Shown here: positions 17,812 through 27,443 of the stretch, piece by piece | Layout: every line of letters begins with the position of its first letter | Position numbering within the stretch: the first letter of the stretch is position 1 | From: Methylaequor sp002691245 | GTDB taxonomy: Bacteria > Pseudomonadota > Alphaproteobacteria > Methylaequorales > Methylaequoraceae | DNA length: 64,000 nt | Reading direction: 5' to 3' | NCBI GenBank assembly: GCA_002691245.1 | Contig: NZHH01000028.1 | Coordinates: 14,120-78,119 of the forward strand | The notes under the pieces: generated by a model | The model's input: only the letters and a program-made list of their open reading frames with translations | Told to the model about the DNA's origin: nothing | The model's database searches: none | Position numbers and translations under genes: made by a program

Positions 17812-19092
17812 ATGTTTCATACTGTAGTAATAGGAGGAGGTTGTCTCGGTGCATCGGCGGCAATATCCCTTCAAAGAAAGCTTAACGAAGAAGGGAAGGG
17901 TGGCAAGGTATGTCTATTAGAAAAAGCTGTTCTGTGTGCAGCAGAATCCTCAAGACATTCAGGTATTGTTAGATCCGCCAACGCAGATCCAGACGCTTCA
18001 GTTATGGCTTCTATGAGCTCTCACATGTGGAAAGATCTAAGTAAAGTTTGGGGTATCGATATGGAGCTTGACGAATTCGGTGCCATCTGGATTGCAAAAA
18101 AAAATTCCGATGGTGAGAATCCTGTTTGGCAACAACTATCTGACAGGATGAAGAAGATTGATTTGACATTTGAAGAAATTGATACTTCCTCTGCCACTGA
18201 AAAGTGTGGAAAAACTTTATTAACAGACAATGATGAATCNTACTTTTATGAACCAGAGGCATTTCAACTNGACCCNAGTATTTTAAGATCAACCCTATAC
18301 AATGCAATAGATCAAATTGGAGTNGAACTGATGGAAAAAACAGAAGTTGACACAATCTTGACTAAAGGAACTGAAATTATAGGTTTAACTACAAACAACG
18401 GAAAGATTAACGCAAAAAACTTTGTGAATGCTACTGGAGCATGGAGTTCCCAACTATTCTCTAAAATAGGTTTAAAAATTCCTGTCACTATTGAACCAGT
18501 CTCGGTTGTGAACTGGATGGAGAGCCCCAGACAAATAAAATACGAATATCCGATTATTGCTGACTATACAAACTTGTGTTATTTTCGTTCTTGGAGAGGA
18601 AATAAAATGCATGCACACCAACCCAGGAAAAGATCAGTTTATGAGATAGCTAAGAATTTTTTGAACGATTTGACCTCTGTTAATGGAGGTGAATACCTAA
18701 ACGAACCAATGAATCAATCACTAGCCTACAATCAAATAAAAAATTACGAAGATATTTCCAAAAAAAGGTTTTCAAATATTGATAAAACAGTTTATGCATC
18801 CGGTTATAGATCATTTTTCGATATAACCCCAGATCTACGATTTATTTTAGGAAAAGATTCAAAATATAAAAACCTTTTTCATAATTTGGGTTCTGGTCAA
18901 GCTATGAAATATTGTCCGGTTCTAGGCGAATGCATAGCAGAGGACATCATGAACGACGAGAATATAATTAACAAATTTGACTACAAAAAATTTAACATTA
19001 AAAGATTCAGTGACAATTATATGAAAGACTTTTGGAATCTGGTACAAGGTGAAGAAAACACCCTACACAGACAAGGAAAAAATACTCTTTAG
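17812..19092 (+). CDS. FAD-dependent oxidoreductase, DAO family
   Basis: Flavoprotein of the D-amino-acid/sarcosine oxidase type, 426 aa. The FAD-binding start is VVIGGGCLGASAAISLQ (residues about 4-20), followed by SRHSGIVRS, which resembles the substrate/flavin loop of sarcosine oxidase beta and related dehydrogenases. The C-terminal FAD contact is HNLGSGQAMKYCPVLGE. No signal peptide is visible, so it is cytosolic. The natural substrate is probably an amine or amino acid but cannot be named from sequence. AGGAAA precedes the ATG. N bases stop near 18324, so the 3' two thirds are clean. Its last 4 bases overlap the convergent gene. Confidence 0.78.
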   Translation: MFHTVVIGGGCLGASAAISLQRKLNEEGKGGKVCLLEKAVLCAAESSRHSGIVRSANADPDASVMASMSSHMWKDLSKVWGIDMELDEFGAIWIAKKNSDGENPVWQQLSDRMKKIDLTFEEIDTSSATEKCGKTLLTDNDEXYFYEPEAFQXDXSILRSTLYNAIDQIGXELMEKTEVDTILTKGTEIIGLTTNNGKINAKNFVNATGAWSSQLFSKIGLKIPVTIEPVSVVNWMESPRQIKYEYPIIADYTNLCYFRSWRGNKMHAHQPRKRSVYEIAKNFLNDLTSVNGGEYLNEPMNQSLAYNQIKNYEDISKKRFSNIDKTVYASGYRSFFDITPDLRFILGKDSKYKNLFHNLGSGQAMKYCPVLGECIAEDIMNDENIINKFDYKKFNIKRFSDNYMKDFWNLVQGEENTLHRQGKNTL

Positions 19093-19493
19093 TCCTTATC
19101 ATCCGAAAGAGATGTGACCACATTTAAACTCCTCCAAAAATCTTCACTTTTTAAGTTTATATCATTTAATCTCATCAACAAACTTCTTACAATAGCTCTA
19201 ACCACAGGGTCTGCTTCGGTAAGCTTATTCTTTAACGTTTTCTCATTTATAGGGTATAAAATGCAATTTGTGTCCGCTTCGGCGGTCACAGATCGAGATT
19301 CTTCGAGTGATGGGCCTCTTTCTCCAAAAATTTCTCCTTCACCAATTTTCCCCAAAAGTAATCCACCCGGGCTATATATATTTACCCGTCCTGAGTGAAC
19401 ATAGTAAGCAAAGTGAGCAACATCTCCTTTTGTATAAATCTTCTTTCCTTTACTAAATTTTAACTGATTTATTCCTATTTTCTTTTCATTCAT
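19089..19493 (-). CDS. stand-alone cyclic nucleotide-binding domain protein
   Basis: 134-aa protein consisting of one cNMP-binding beta roll with no DNA-binding or enzyme domain. The phosphate-binding cassette is recognisable as GEIFGERGPSLEESRSVTA, with the conserved FGE and the arginine that contacts the cyclic phosphate. The flanking helix (residues about 95-120) is present. Such proteins can be signal-binding subunits or tethers; no partner is obvious. It is 3 bases downstream of the unrecognised 471-aa gene on the same strand, so the two are probably cotranscribed. Confidence 0.8.
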   Translation of the reverse strand: MNEKKIGINQLKFSKGKKIYTKGDVAHFAYYVHSGRVNIYSPGGLLLGKIGEGEIFGERGPSLEESRSVTAEADTNCILYPINEKTLKNKLTEADPVVRAIVRSLLMRLNDINLKSEDFWRSLNVVTSLSDDKD

Positions 19494-19495
19494 AT

Positions 19496-20911
19496 TTAAT
19501 TTATTCCAAAAAATTTTTTATTATCTAAGTATCTTTTTGAATACTTAATCTTTGGTTTAGTAAATTTACCAAATATACCTCTTTTTTTAAAGTCAATCGA
19601 TAAAGATTTATTTGAGTTAATATTTATTGATTTTATATTTAATTTTTTTTCCAGAATTTGTACAGATTTTTCAAGTACAATAGATTCCATTGAAGTAGGA
19701 AAATAAACCTTATCTCTTACAAGGTAAATTGGTATATTTACAGAACTTAATTTCTTAATCAAATTATAAAAAAAAATAGAAGTGAATTGATCCCAACCAA
19801 TATTTTTATATCTAAAAATAAAATCCGAGATTCTTTGATTTTTTAGAATATGATTTGAAATTGCATCTTTGATTTCATTATTAGTGAAAGAAACTAAATC
19901 TAATTTTTTTTTTTCGTTGAAAACTGATTTTAGAAAACTGTTAGAATTTTTTGATCTAAAACTTTTTATTATTAAGTAACACAATTGGTCATAGTTGAGA
20001 ACACTTGAAAAAGATCTGGGCTGCAAAACAATGTTTGTATTAGATATAAAACTTAAAAAATCTCCAAAAAAATCTAGAAGATTCAAATAACTAGTTGAAT
20101 TGTTATTGATAGTAAATTCATTTTTGATTTGCAAAAATATTTTCAAGTCGATTTTATTCCACCAACATCCATTTATCAATGGTTTGCTTGGCGATGATCT
20201 ATCATATAAATAATTTGATGTAGAGTATTTAGAAATAACAAGCTTTCTGTTGTCGCCCCTGGTTAAATAATTATTTTCGTATGTAGGAATATCAAATAAT
20301 GTTTTTGAAATTAGTGTATTATAATATTTCATAATACCTCTTATTTCTCCTGACTCGTATGTATCTTTATATTCAAATAAATTATTCTTATCATAAACAA
20401 ACATGAATTCCCTTTTGAGATGATTATAGTTTTCGTTTTTAAAATCTTTTATTCTTTGAAAATGATTTATTAAAAATTCTGATGGACGAATTCTTGTTCG
20501 TCTGCTTTTTCTAGTTTTTGAATCATAAAAACCGGGATAAACTTCAATATATTTATTGTCCCTTAAATAATTGACTATTCTAATTAAATACGAGGAAATT
20601 CTATTTGGATTATATCTCGATTTGCAATTATAACCTCTTTTTGACATTGATACAGTTAAGAATTGCGAACTTGATTCTGACCATGAGAAATACAGTTCTA
20701 AAACTAAGAGCCGAAGGTGTCTTTTAAATAATTCGCTATAGGTATCGCCTGAAAAGTTAGTTATACAATTGTCGATTATTCCAAGGTCTGTATTTCTTTG
20801 GATGTCCAATGGTCTACTAAAATCAAAATCTAATTGATAACTTGGGTATTTCATAATAGATTCTACTAGATTATGTACTTTATTGACTTTTTTGCATACA
20901 TTATTTTTCAA
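19496..20911 (-). CDS. unrecognised 471-aa protein, possible winged-helix N-terminal part
   Basis: No family recognised with confidence. The region around residues 75-170 reads like a helical, winged-helix-type DNA-binding fold: alternating hydrophobic helices, RYNPNRISSYLIRIVNYLRD, then a basic wing with SKTRKSRRTRIRPS. A central stretch has aromatic/glycine residues (LINGCWWNKID), and the C-terminal ~60 residues are very basic. There is no signal peptide or membrane segment. The layout recalls plasmid or phage replication-type proteins, but that is a guess. The ATG at 20911 would overlap the divergent yggT start by 39 bases; Met20 at 20854 avoids this and may be the true start. Neither has a Shine-Dalgarno sequence. 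Confidence 0.7.
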   Translation of the reverse strand: MKNNVCKKVNKVHNLVESIMKYPSYQLDFDFSRPLDIQRNTDLGIIDNCITNFSGDTYSELFKRHLRLLVLELYFSWSESSSQFLTVSMSKRGYNCKSRYNPNRISSYLIRIVNYLRDNKYIEVYPGFYDSKTRKSRRTRIRPSEFLINHFQRIKDFKNENYNHLKREFMFVYDKNNLFEYKDTYESGEIRGIMKYYNTLISKTLFDIPTYENNYLTRGDNRKLVISKYSTSNYLYDRSSPSKPLINGCWWNKIDLKIFLQIKNEFTINNNSTSYLNLLDFFGDFLSFISNTNIVLQPRSFSSVLNYDQLCYLIIKSFRSKNSNSFLKSVFNEKKKLDLVSFTNNEIKDAISNHILKNQRISDFIFRYKNIGWDQFTSIFFYNLIKKLSSVNIPIYLVRDKVYFPTSMESIVLEKSVQILEKKLNIKSININSNKSLSIDFKKRGIFGKFTKPKIKYSKRYLDNKKFFGIN

Positions 20912-21160
20912 ATTTTACAAATTTATAAGTATTCAATTATTATTTATGTGATACTCAACATGTTAATTTCTTTTAATGTAATAAATAATTCAAATTCATT
21001 GATATCAATTATTATAGATTTTTTATTTAGATTGATAGAACCAGCTTTAAGAGTTATAAGAAAAATAACTCCTAATTTAGGTGCGATCGATATTTCGCCA
21101 GTTATATTAATAATTATTATTGAAGCGTTTCAGTATATAATGACCAAATACGGATTTTAA
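20873..21160 (+). CDS. YggT family membrane protein
   Basis: 95-aa inner-membrane protein with two long hydrophobic segments (about residues 5-35 and 70-90) divided by the conserved RLIEPALRVIRKITPNLGAIDISP, the family signature. YggT proteins are linked to osmotic tolerance and cell-division or envelope functions, with no proven biochemical activity. It lies 1 base upstream of folD and is likely cotranscribed with it. In many alphaproteobacteria a DUF167 gene lies between yggT and folD; here it is absent. The start fits the family although it overlaps the divergent gene. Confidence 0.9.
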   Translation: MYFIDFFAYIIFQILQIYKYSIIIYVILNMLISFNVINNSNSLISIIIDFLFRLIEPALRVIRKITPNLGAIDISPVILIIIIEAFQYIMTKYGF

Positions 21161-21161
21161 A

Positions 21162-22058
21162 ATGGACAAAAAAATTATTGATGGAAAATTAGTATCTTCA
21201 GAAATAAGACAAAAAATAAAAATTTTTGGAGATAAGTTAACAAGTAAAACTCAAAAGACACCTGGTCTTGCGGTCGTCCTCGTAGGTGAAAATCCTGCTA
21301 GTAAAGTTTATGTAAAAAATAAAATTGAAAAAACAAAAGAAGTCGGATTCAACTCAATTGAACATAGATTAGATGAAACAGTTAGTGAAGAAGAACTACT
21401 AAAGGTTGTCGATGACCTAAATACTAATACTGAAGTTCAAGGGATACTTGTACAACTTCCGTTGCCGGATCATGTCAATTCCGATAAAGTCCTTGATAGA
21501 ATAACGCCAGAAAAAGATGTAGATGGTTTTCATGCCAACAATGTCGGAAAACTTTGGTCAGGATTAAATTCTTTGGTTCCTTGCACACCATTAGGTTGTA
21601 GCATTTTAGTGAAGAAAGTGTTTGATGATCTTTCGGGAAAACATGCCGTGATAATTGGAAGATCAAATATTGTTGGAAAGCCCATGGCAGCCCTTCTTCT
21701 TGGAATGAATGCAACCGTAACCATTTGTCACTCTAGGACTAAAGATCTCTCGTTAGTTTCAAGGGATGCCGATATATTAGTTGCAGCGGTTGGCATACCA
21801 GAAATGGTAAAATCCTCGTGGATAAAAAAGGATGCAATGATTATTGATGTTGGCATTAATAGAATTGAAAAATCTGGGAAAAAAATACTAGTTGGAGATG
21901 TAGATTATGATGATTGTTATGAAAAATGTGCAAAGATCACACCGGTTCCAGGTGGTGTTGGGCCAATGACTATTGCTTGCTTGTTGCTCAATACCCTGTT
22001 GGCTTCTTACACTCAATTTAATGAGCCGGTTCCAAATTTATCCTCTATTCTTAAGTAA
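21162..22058 (+). CDS. folD: methylenetetrahydrofolate dehydrogenase / cyclohydrolase
   Basis: Bifunctional cytosolic enzyme interconverting 5,10-methylene-, methenyl- and 10-formyl-tetrahydrofolate with NADP. It supplies formyl groups for purine synthesis, and purH is also in this window. The 298-aa protein shows the catalytic lysine region [31 protein letters not shown], the cofactor site [12 protein letters not shown] and the C-terminal [11 protein letters not shown]. Full length. Its last 21 bases overlap the convergent end of argG. Confidence 0.96.
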   Translation: MDKKIIDGKLVSSEIRQKIKIFGDKLTSKTQKTPGLAVVLVGENPASKVYVKNKIEKTKEVGFNSIEHRLDETVSEEELLKVVDDLNTNTEVQGILVQLPLPDHVNSDKVLDRITPEKDVDGFHANNVGKLWSGLNSLVPCTPLGCSILVKKVFDDLSGKHAVIIGRSNIVGKPMAALLLGMNATVTICHSRTKDLSLVSRDADILVAAVGIPEMVKSSWIKKDAMIIDVGINRIEKSGKKILVGDVDYDDCYEKCAKITPVPGGVGPMTIACLLLNTLLASYTQFNEPVPNLSSILK

Positions 22059-23240
22059 TTTGAGCCTTAAAGCATTAAGTTTTATAAATCCATTGGCATC
22101 ACGTTGATCATAGATCGCGTCTTCTTCAAATGTTGCCATCTCTGGAGAATACAGACTATCTTCTGATTTTCTACCTTCAACAATTATATTCCCTTTATAT
22201 ATCTTCAACCTAACTACTCCATTTACTTTCTTCTGTGATTCATCAATCAACTTTTGAAGCATTGCTCTTTCTGGAGAAAACCAAAAACCATTGTAAATCA
22301 ACTCGGCATATTTTGGCATTAGTTCGTCCTTTAAGTGAGCGGTAGCTTTGTCTAGTGTTATACTTTCAATTGCCCTTCTTGCCACTAAAAGAATTTCTCC
22401 TCCAGGTGTTTCATAAACACCGCGTGATTTCATCCCAATAAATCTATTTTCAACAATATCAATTCTTCCAACACCATTCTCCCCCCCAATCTTATTTAGT
22501 TGTTCAAAAATCTCAAACGGATTGTAGTTTTTTTCATCTATTGAAATGGGGTTACCGTTGTTGAACCTTATCTTTAAAAAGCATGGTTTATTTGGAGCAT
22601 TCTCGCATGATATAGTTCTTGTAAACATTGATTCGTCTGGAGATTCCCAGGGATCCTCTAAAACCTTTCCTTCATATGAAGTATGTAATAAATTAGCATC
22701 CATGGAGTATGGAGGAGAATCAACTTTGTCTTTAGGAATAGGAATTTGGTGTTTCTCTGCATATTGTATTAGGTCATTCCTTGACTTAAACTCCCATTCC
22801 CGCCAAGGTGCTATAACTTTGATTTTTGGGTTCATAGCATAATAACCTAGTTCAAATCTAATTTGATCATTCCCCTTTCCAGTAGCACCATGTGAAACAT
22901 AATTTGCTCCAACTTTTTTTGCTAATTCTATTTGCTTCTTCGCAATTAATGGTCTTGCTATTGAAGTGCCTAATAGATAATAACCTTCATACAAGGCATT
23001 AGCTCTGAACATTGGGAAAACATAATCTCTTGCAAATTCTTCTCTTAAGTCTTCAATATAAATTTGCTTTACTCCAAGTTGTTTAGCTTTTTTTTTCGCT
23101 TGAGTAATTTCTGCACCCTGACCGATGTCAGCTGTATAACAAACAACCTCAAGATTTTTTTCATTTTGAAGCCATTTTAAAATTATTGAGGTATCTAGTC
23201 CACCCGAGAAAGCTAGCACTACTTTATCTTTTTTTTTCAT
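22038..23240 (-). CDS. argG: argininosuccinate synthase
   Basis: Joins citrulline and aspartate with ATP to make argininosuccinate in arginine synthesis. The 400-aa protein starts with the PP-loop AFSGGLDTS (residues about 9-17). It continues with [14 protein letters not shown] and [18 protein letters not shown], and ends with residues typical of ArgG. No N bases. argH is not in the window. It starts 9 bases after the IalB-like gene on the same strand. Confidence 0.96.
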   Translation of the reverse strand: MKKKDKVVLAFSGGLDTSIILKWLQNEKNLEVVCYTADIGQGAEITQAKKKAKQLGVKQIYIEDLREEFARDYVFPMFRANALYEGYYLLGTSIARPLIAKKQIELAKKVGANYVSHGATGKGNDQIRFELGYYAMNPKIKVIAPWREWEFKSRNDLIQYAEKHQIPIPKDKVDSPPYSMDANLLHTSYEGKVLEDPWESPDESMFTRTISCENAPNKPCFLKIRFNNGNPISIDEKNYNPFEIFEQLNKIGGENGVGRIDIVENRFIGMKSRGVYETPGGEILLVARRAIESITLDKATAHLKDELMPKYAELIYNGFWFSPERAMLQKLIDESQKKVNGVVRLKIYKGNIIVEGRKSEDSLYSPEMATFEEDAIYDQRDANGFIKLNALRLKLLKNRG

Positions 23241-23249
23241 AAAAATTAT

Positions 23250-23759
23250 TTATTTTTTTTTACAGGCCTCGTTAATTTTTTGATACGCTTTGCTAAAACC
23301 TAACAAAGAGTAGGTATCTGTTGTGATTGTACCCCTAGTTGATGTTCCAATAACTTTCATTTTCATAGAAGATTTTAGAAACTTTATTATTTTTTCGTCA
23401 TCTGGTGGACTAAAACTCCATGCCCTAGAGCCAGATGTAAACAGTTGAAACTTTGAGTCTCCAATTGTAATTTCAGGATTACTATCAGCTTTATAATTAT
23501 AACCTGTTATTATACTAAATTCATTCCACTTGTTTTGTCCAGGTAAGTGAGTGATTACTGCAAATATCTCACCCCTTCTCTTATAATTGCCTTCCGAAGT
23601 TTTTGGTTTAGAAACTGCCATACATGCAAGATTTTTTCCCTCTCCCTCTGCATATGCACTCCAGTCATTAAATTTTTCTAATTCTTTAGTTTCTATCATG
23701 GAGAACTTTGAAAGAAATATTATCAGTGTGAGAGTTTTTGTTAGAAAAAAATAATTCAT
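23250..23759 (-). CDS. IalB family (invasion-associated locus B) secreted protein
   Basis: Probable periplasmic protein of the IalB family, which is common in alphaproteobacteria and has no clear molecular role outside Bartonella erythrocyte invasion. Family features: an N-terminal hydrophobic signal, W-x-A/C near NDWSAY...NLACMAVS, RGEIFAVITHLPG, a GYNYKADSNPEITIG strand, AWSFSPPDDEKIIKFLKSSMKM and the ending TDTYSLLGFSKA with a final Cys. Two conserved cysteines could form a disulfide. The long frame starts at 23798. I prefer the Met at 23759, which gives a cleaner signal peptide, though no ribosome site decides between them. Confidence 0.8.
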   Translation of the reverse strand: MNYFFLTKTLTLIIFLSKFSMIETKELEKFNDWSAYAEGEGKNLACMAVSKPKTSEGNYKRRGEIFAVITHLPGQNKWNEFSIITGYNYKADSNPEITIGDSKFQLFTSGSRAWSFSPPDDEKIIKFLKSSMKMKVIGTSTRGTITTDTYSLLGFSKAYQKINEACKKK

Positions 23760-23815
23760 TATTTTTATTGACATATCTATTAATAAATTGCAAGACACTA
23801 TAACTCAAAATAATA

Positions 23816-24682
23816 ATGTTTTCTATCACCTTACTAATATCTTCTTGCCTACTTTTCTCAATTTTAGCTACATTAATAAAATTTGGAGCACAATATATTC
23901 ATCCAATAGAGCAATCATTTTTTAGGAACCTATTCAGTATTCTTTTTATCCTTCCTTTTGTATTGAGAAAAAAAAAGGTGATTAAAAAGAAAAGCAATGT
24001 AAAGTTACTTCTTTTGCGAGGTCTATTTGGTGGTATCACAATGATCCTTCTTTTTTGTTCGTATACAATGATTCCACTGTCGCAAGCAATGGCTGTAAGT
24101 TTTAGCACACCTTTATTTATGTATTTAGGTGGAATTATATTTTTTAAAGAAAAAACCTCAAAGTTTAATAACTTAATGTTAATTATAGGTTTTATATTGA
24201 CTATGATAATCTTAAGACCTGATTTAGAAATTAAAATGGGTGTAATACTGGCTTTAATTGCGGCTATAACACATGCAATTGCAGGTCTACTTGTAAAAAA
24301 AATATCAGAAACTGAATCAATTTCTATACTGATGTTAAGTATGGTCGTAATCATGTTGCCAATAACCTTTATTCCTTCAATTTATGTTTGGACACCGTTT
24401 AAAGATTTTAATTTATACATCTTGTTATTTACGATTGCATTTATAGCTACGTTAGGTAACTATTGCTGGACCAAAGCACTTAGTATGAGTAAATTAACTA
24501 ATTTAATGACTTACGACTTTTCAAAGTTAATTTTTACAACAATTTTAGGTTTGATGATATTTAATGAAAAAGTAGATTTAGTCACTCTAATTTGCGGCAC
24601 TGGTATCATAATTTGCAACAATCTTTCCTTGATTAATTTTAAAAAAAATGAAAAAAATAATCCCATACTACCAAATAATTAG
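23816..24682 (+). CDS. EamA/DMT family transporter, copy 1
   Basis: 288-aa inner-membrane transporter of the drug/metabolite superfamily with ten hydrophobic segments in two EamA repeats (about 1-140 and 150-280). The repeat signature after helix 4 is visible as YTMIPLSQAMAVSFSTPLF and again as AKALSMSKLTNLMTYDFSKL-like sequence in the second half. Substrate unknown; S-adenosylmethionine-uptake or amino acid efflux types are possible. It overlaps the following EamA gene by 35 bases, so the pair is translated together. Confidence 0.85.
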   Translation: MFSITLLISSCLLFSILATLIKFGAQYIHPIEQSFFRNLFSILFILPFVLRKKKVIKKKSNVKLLLLRGLFGGITMILLFCSYTMIPLSQAMAVSFSTPLFMYLGGIIFFKEKTSKFNNLMLIIGFILTMIILRPDLEIKMGVILALIAAITHAIAGLLVKKISETESISILMLSMVVIMLPITFIPSIYVWTPFKDFNLYILLFTIAFIATLGNYCWTKALSMSKLTNLMTYDFSKLIFTTILGLMIFNEKVDLVTLICGTGIIICNNLSLINFKKNEKNNPILPNN

Positions 24683-25487
24683 TTGTTTTTTTTTTTCACT
24701 TTTGGGCATTCAAATTAAACTGCTTTTTCAAGAAAGCACTATAGAAAATATTGTTTTTTACAGATCTTTTTTTGGAACTTTAGTTTTATTTCTAATAATG
24801 GTTCATAAAAGAGAAAAAATTAAAACAATTCTCAGAACAGCTGACATTAAAATACATATATTTAGATCATTGTGTGGAATGTTGGCAATGTACTTTGGTT
24901 ATAAATCTTTGATGTATTTATCTTTAGCACAAGCAAGTACTATAGGATTTTCTAAAGTTTTTTTCACATGTATTATTTCTTCATTTATTTTTACTGAAAA
25001 GCTGAGAAGTCACATTCTATTTTGCATTATCTTAGGTTTTATTGGAATTATTTTAATTACAAACCCAGATAAAATAAATAGCCACCTAGGAGTGTACATG
25101 TCACTATTTTCTGCTATCTGTGTTTCTGGAGGAATAATTTCTATTTCATACCTTAGTAAAAAAGATAGAACCATGACTATACTTTTTTATCACTCACTTT
25201 TTTCTTCGCTTATTTTTTTCACTATCTTTAATCACAAAATTATCTTTGATAATAATTTTTTAATTTTTAAGTATTTAATCCTAACTGTGACAGCATTGAT
25301 AGGACAATTTTTCAATACTGAATCCTATAAAAATGATTTAACACAAAAGGTTGTTATCTTAGGTTACTCAAGAATAATTTTTTCAACAATTTTAGGAGTT
25401 ATTATTTTGGACGACCAAATATCTTGGACAAATCTGCTTGGAATTTCTATTGTAATCCTAACAACTTTTTTAGTGCAAAAGAACTAG
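24648..25487 (+). CDS. EamA/DMT family transporter, copy 2
   Basis: 279-aa protein of the same fold and family as the gene before it, with ten hydrophobic segments and the repeat motif SLMYLSLAQASTIGFSKVFF in the first half. The two proteins are clearly different sequences, so this is an old duplication or a two-subunit arrangement. The ATG lies within the end of copy 1 and no other start gives a complete first helix. Substrate unknown. It ends 1 base before the convergent aldo/keto reductase stop. Confidence 0.85.
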   Translation: MKKIIPYYQIISCFFFSLLGIQIKLLFQESTIENIVFYRSFFGTLVLFLIMVHKREKIKTILRTADIKIHIFRSLCGMLAMYFGYKSLMYLSLAQASTIGFSKVFFTCIISSFIFTEKLRSHILFCIILGFIGIILITNPDKINSHLGVYMSLFSAICVSGGIISISYLSKKDRTMTILFYHSLFSSLIFFTIFNHKIIFDNNFLIFKYLILTVTALIGQFFNTESYKNDLTQKVVILGYSRIIFSTILGVIILDDQISWTNLLGISIVILTTFLVQKN

Positions 25488-25488
25488 T

Positions 25489-26529
25489 TCAAGGACAAGG
25501 ATATGGATTTTCTTCATGAATCCTCTCTATCTCCTCAACGACATCTTTTGAAAGTACAGTTTTATGAGAATCTATGTTAATTTTTAATTGTTGAATGTTT
25601 GTTGCTCCAATTATATTGCTAGTAACAAACCTTTGTGAATTAACAAACCCAAGGGCCATCTCAGTTGGGGATAAACCATTTTGACTCGCAAGACTATTAA
25701 ATTTTTCAGAATATTTAAGACCTTTAGGTTTTGTATATCTTGTATACATATCTGCATATAGAGTTAATCTAGCTCCGTCAGGCTTTGCTCCATTATCATA
25801 TTTTCCAGTTAGCATTCCAAAAGCTAGAGGAGAATAGGCTAATAATCCACATTTTTCTCTTATTGAAATTTCTGCCATACCTACCTCATAACTCCTATTT
25901 AATAGTGAATATGGATTTTGAACAGAAACAACTCTTGGAAGATTGTATTTTTCAGAAACTGATAAAAACTTCATTAATCCCCAAGGCGTTTCGTTAGACA
26001 AGCCTATGCACCGAATTTTACCTTTCTTAACATTTTCATCTAAGACTTCTAATTGTGTCTTAATTTCAATGAAGTCATTTTCTTCCTCATATTTATAACC
26101 TAATTTTCCAAAAAAGTTTGATTTTCTGTCAGGCCAATGAAGTTGATAGAGATCAATATAATCAGTCTTTAATCGCTTTAAACTTCCATTGATAGCTTCA
26201 TTAATTTGCTCTTTGTTTAATCTCGTTTCTTTATTTCTAAACCACTTCATACCTGATCTACCAACTACTTTAGTAGCTATAATAACCTTTTCTCTATTTT
26301 TTTTTGTTTGGAGCCAGTTTCCTATTATTTTTTCTGTTGATCCCCAAGTCTGTTTTCTTGGCGGCACAGAGTACAATTCAGCTGTATCGAAAAAATTAAC
26401 TCCTTCTTCGAAAGCAAAATCCATTTGCTGAAACCCTTCATCTTGAGTATTTTGCTCACCCCATGTCATTGTCCCTAGACAAATAAGGCTAACTTTAATA
26501 TTGGTATTTCCAAGAAAATTATATTTCAT
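25489..26529 (-). CDS. aldo/keto reductase (Tas-like)
   Basis: NADPH-dependent oxidoreductase with a TIM barrel, 346 aa. Catalytic tetrad positions are visible: Asp and Tyr in FFDTAELYS, Lys in IIATKV, His in LYQLHWPD. SVQNPYSLLNR and GLLAYSPLAFGMLTGKY are typical of the Tas/YajO branch. Physiological substrate unknown. The gene starts about 107 bases before the divergent Bax inhibitor-1-like gene. Confidence 0.88.
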   Translation of the reverse strand: MKYNFLGNTNIKVSLICLGTMTWGEQNTQDEGFQQMDFAFEEGVNFFDTAELYSVPPRKQTWGSTEKIIGNWLQTKKNREKVIIATKVVGRSGMKWFRNKETRLNKEQINEAINGSLKRLKTDYIDLYQLHWPDRKSNFFGKLGYKYEEENDFIEIKTQLEVLDENVKKGKIRCIGLSNETPWGLMKFLSVSEKYNLPRVVSVQNPYSLLNRSYEVGMAEISIREKCGLLAYSPLAFGMLTGKYDNGAKPDGARLTLYADMYTRYTKPKGLKYSEKFNSLASQNGLSPTEMALGFVNSQRFVTSNIIGATNIQQLKINIDSHKTVLSKDVVEEIERIHEENPYPCP

Positions 26530-26570
26530 AATTCAATAAAGTAGTTGATTTTATTATTTTGTAACATATT

Positions 26571-26599
26571 TTTACTATAAACAATAATAGTAGTATAAT
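26571..26599 (+). promoter_or_regulatory. sigma-70 type promoter for the BI-1 family gene
   Basis: TTTACT (26571-26576) and a perfect TATAAT (26594-26599) are 17 bases apart. Transcription would begin about 26606, followed by a strong ribosome site AAGGAG (26624-26629) 7 bases before the ATG. This is one of the few consensus-like promoter plus RBS sets in the window, suggesting high expression. Confidence 0.65.
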
Positions 26600-26636
26600 A
26601 TGCTACAAGTAAACATTTAAAATAAGGAGTTTAAAG

Positions 26637-27368
26637 ATGGCTTACGACTATGAAAGAGACCTGAGATCAAAATCTACTTCTGTCGAAATTGATTTAGGCT
26701 TGAAGGCCTATATGAATAAGGTCTATTCTTTTATGGCAGTTGGCTTAGCACTTACAGGTGCTATTGCACATCTGACATCAACGTTGGCATTTAATTTCGC
26801 AACAAACACATATACTTCATTTGGAGCAGCTATTTATGGCTCTCCATTAGCATTCATAATAATGCTTGCCCCCCTTGGATTCATAATTGCGCTAAATATG
26901 GGAATTGCAAGAATGAAAGAAAGCACTGTGCAGATACTTTTCTGGGCTTTCGCGTCAGTCATGGGTCTCTCTTTATCGTCTATTTTTATTCAGTATACCG
27001 GAGAGTCAGTTGCCAGAGTATTTTTCATCTCAGCGGGTGCGTTTGGAGCTATGAGTTTATACGGATATACCACTAAAAAAGATCTCACAGGTTGGGGATC
27101 ATTTTTATTTATAGGTTTAATAGGTATCCTAATTGCATCAATTGTGAATATCTTCATTGCAAGCACAGCCTTACAATTTGGTATTTCAGTAATTGGTGTT
27201 CTAGTATTTGCGGGACTAACCGCGTACGACACCCAACGTATCAAAGCAATGTATTATGACGGTAGTGGACAAGAAGGTAAGAAAGCAATAATGGGAGCTT
27301 TGACACTATATTTGGATTTCATAAATCTTTTCATAATGCTTATCCAACTATTCGGCCAACGAAGATAA
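26637..27368 (+). CDS. Bax inhibitor-1/YccA family membrane protein
   Basis: 243-aa inner-membrane protein with seven hydrophobic helices and a short acidic/basic N-terminal tail (DYERDLRSK). Family marks include KVYSFMAVGLALTGAIAHL, LYGYTTKKDLTGWGSFLFIGL and GLTAYDTQRIKAMY. Bacterial members are Ca2+-leak-type channels or FtsH-associated modulators; which applies here is unknown. Strong promoter, strong ribosome site and a perfect hairpin after the stop make it a single-gene unit with probably high expression. No N bases. Confidence 0.93.
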   Translation: MAYDYERDLRSKSTSVEIDLGLKAYMNKVYSFMAVGLALTGAIAHLTSTLAFNFATNTYTSFGAAIYGSPLAFIIMLAPLGFIIALNMGIARMKESTVQILFWAFASVMGLSLSSIFIQYTGESVARVFFISAGAFGAMSLYGYTTKKDLTGWGSFLFIGLIGILIASIVNIFIASTALQFGISVIGVLVFAGLTAYDTQRIKAMYYDGSGQEGKKAIMGALTLYLDFINLFIMLIQLFGQRR

Positions 27369-27375
27369 ATAATTT

Positions 27376-27408
27376 CAGTTAGTTACCTTTTTTAAAGGTG
27401 ACTAACTG
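27376..27408 (+). terminator. hairpin after the BI-1 gene
   Basis: Two 15-base arms (27376-27390 and 27394-27408) pair with a single G-T mismatch around a TTT loop, 8 bases after the stop. The following bases are AT-rich but not a pure T run, so termination could be partial and the hairpin may also protect the mRNA end. Confidence 0.7.
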
Positions 27409-27443
27409 TTAATTTAAATACATTAATATTTCACCAAATTTTA

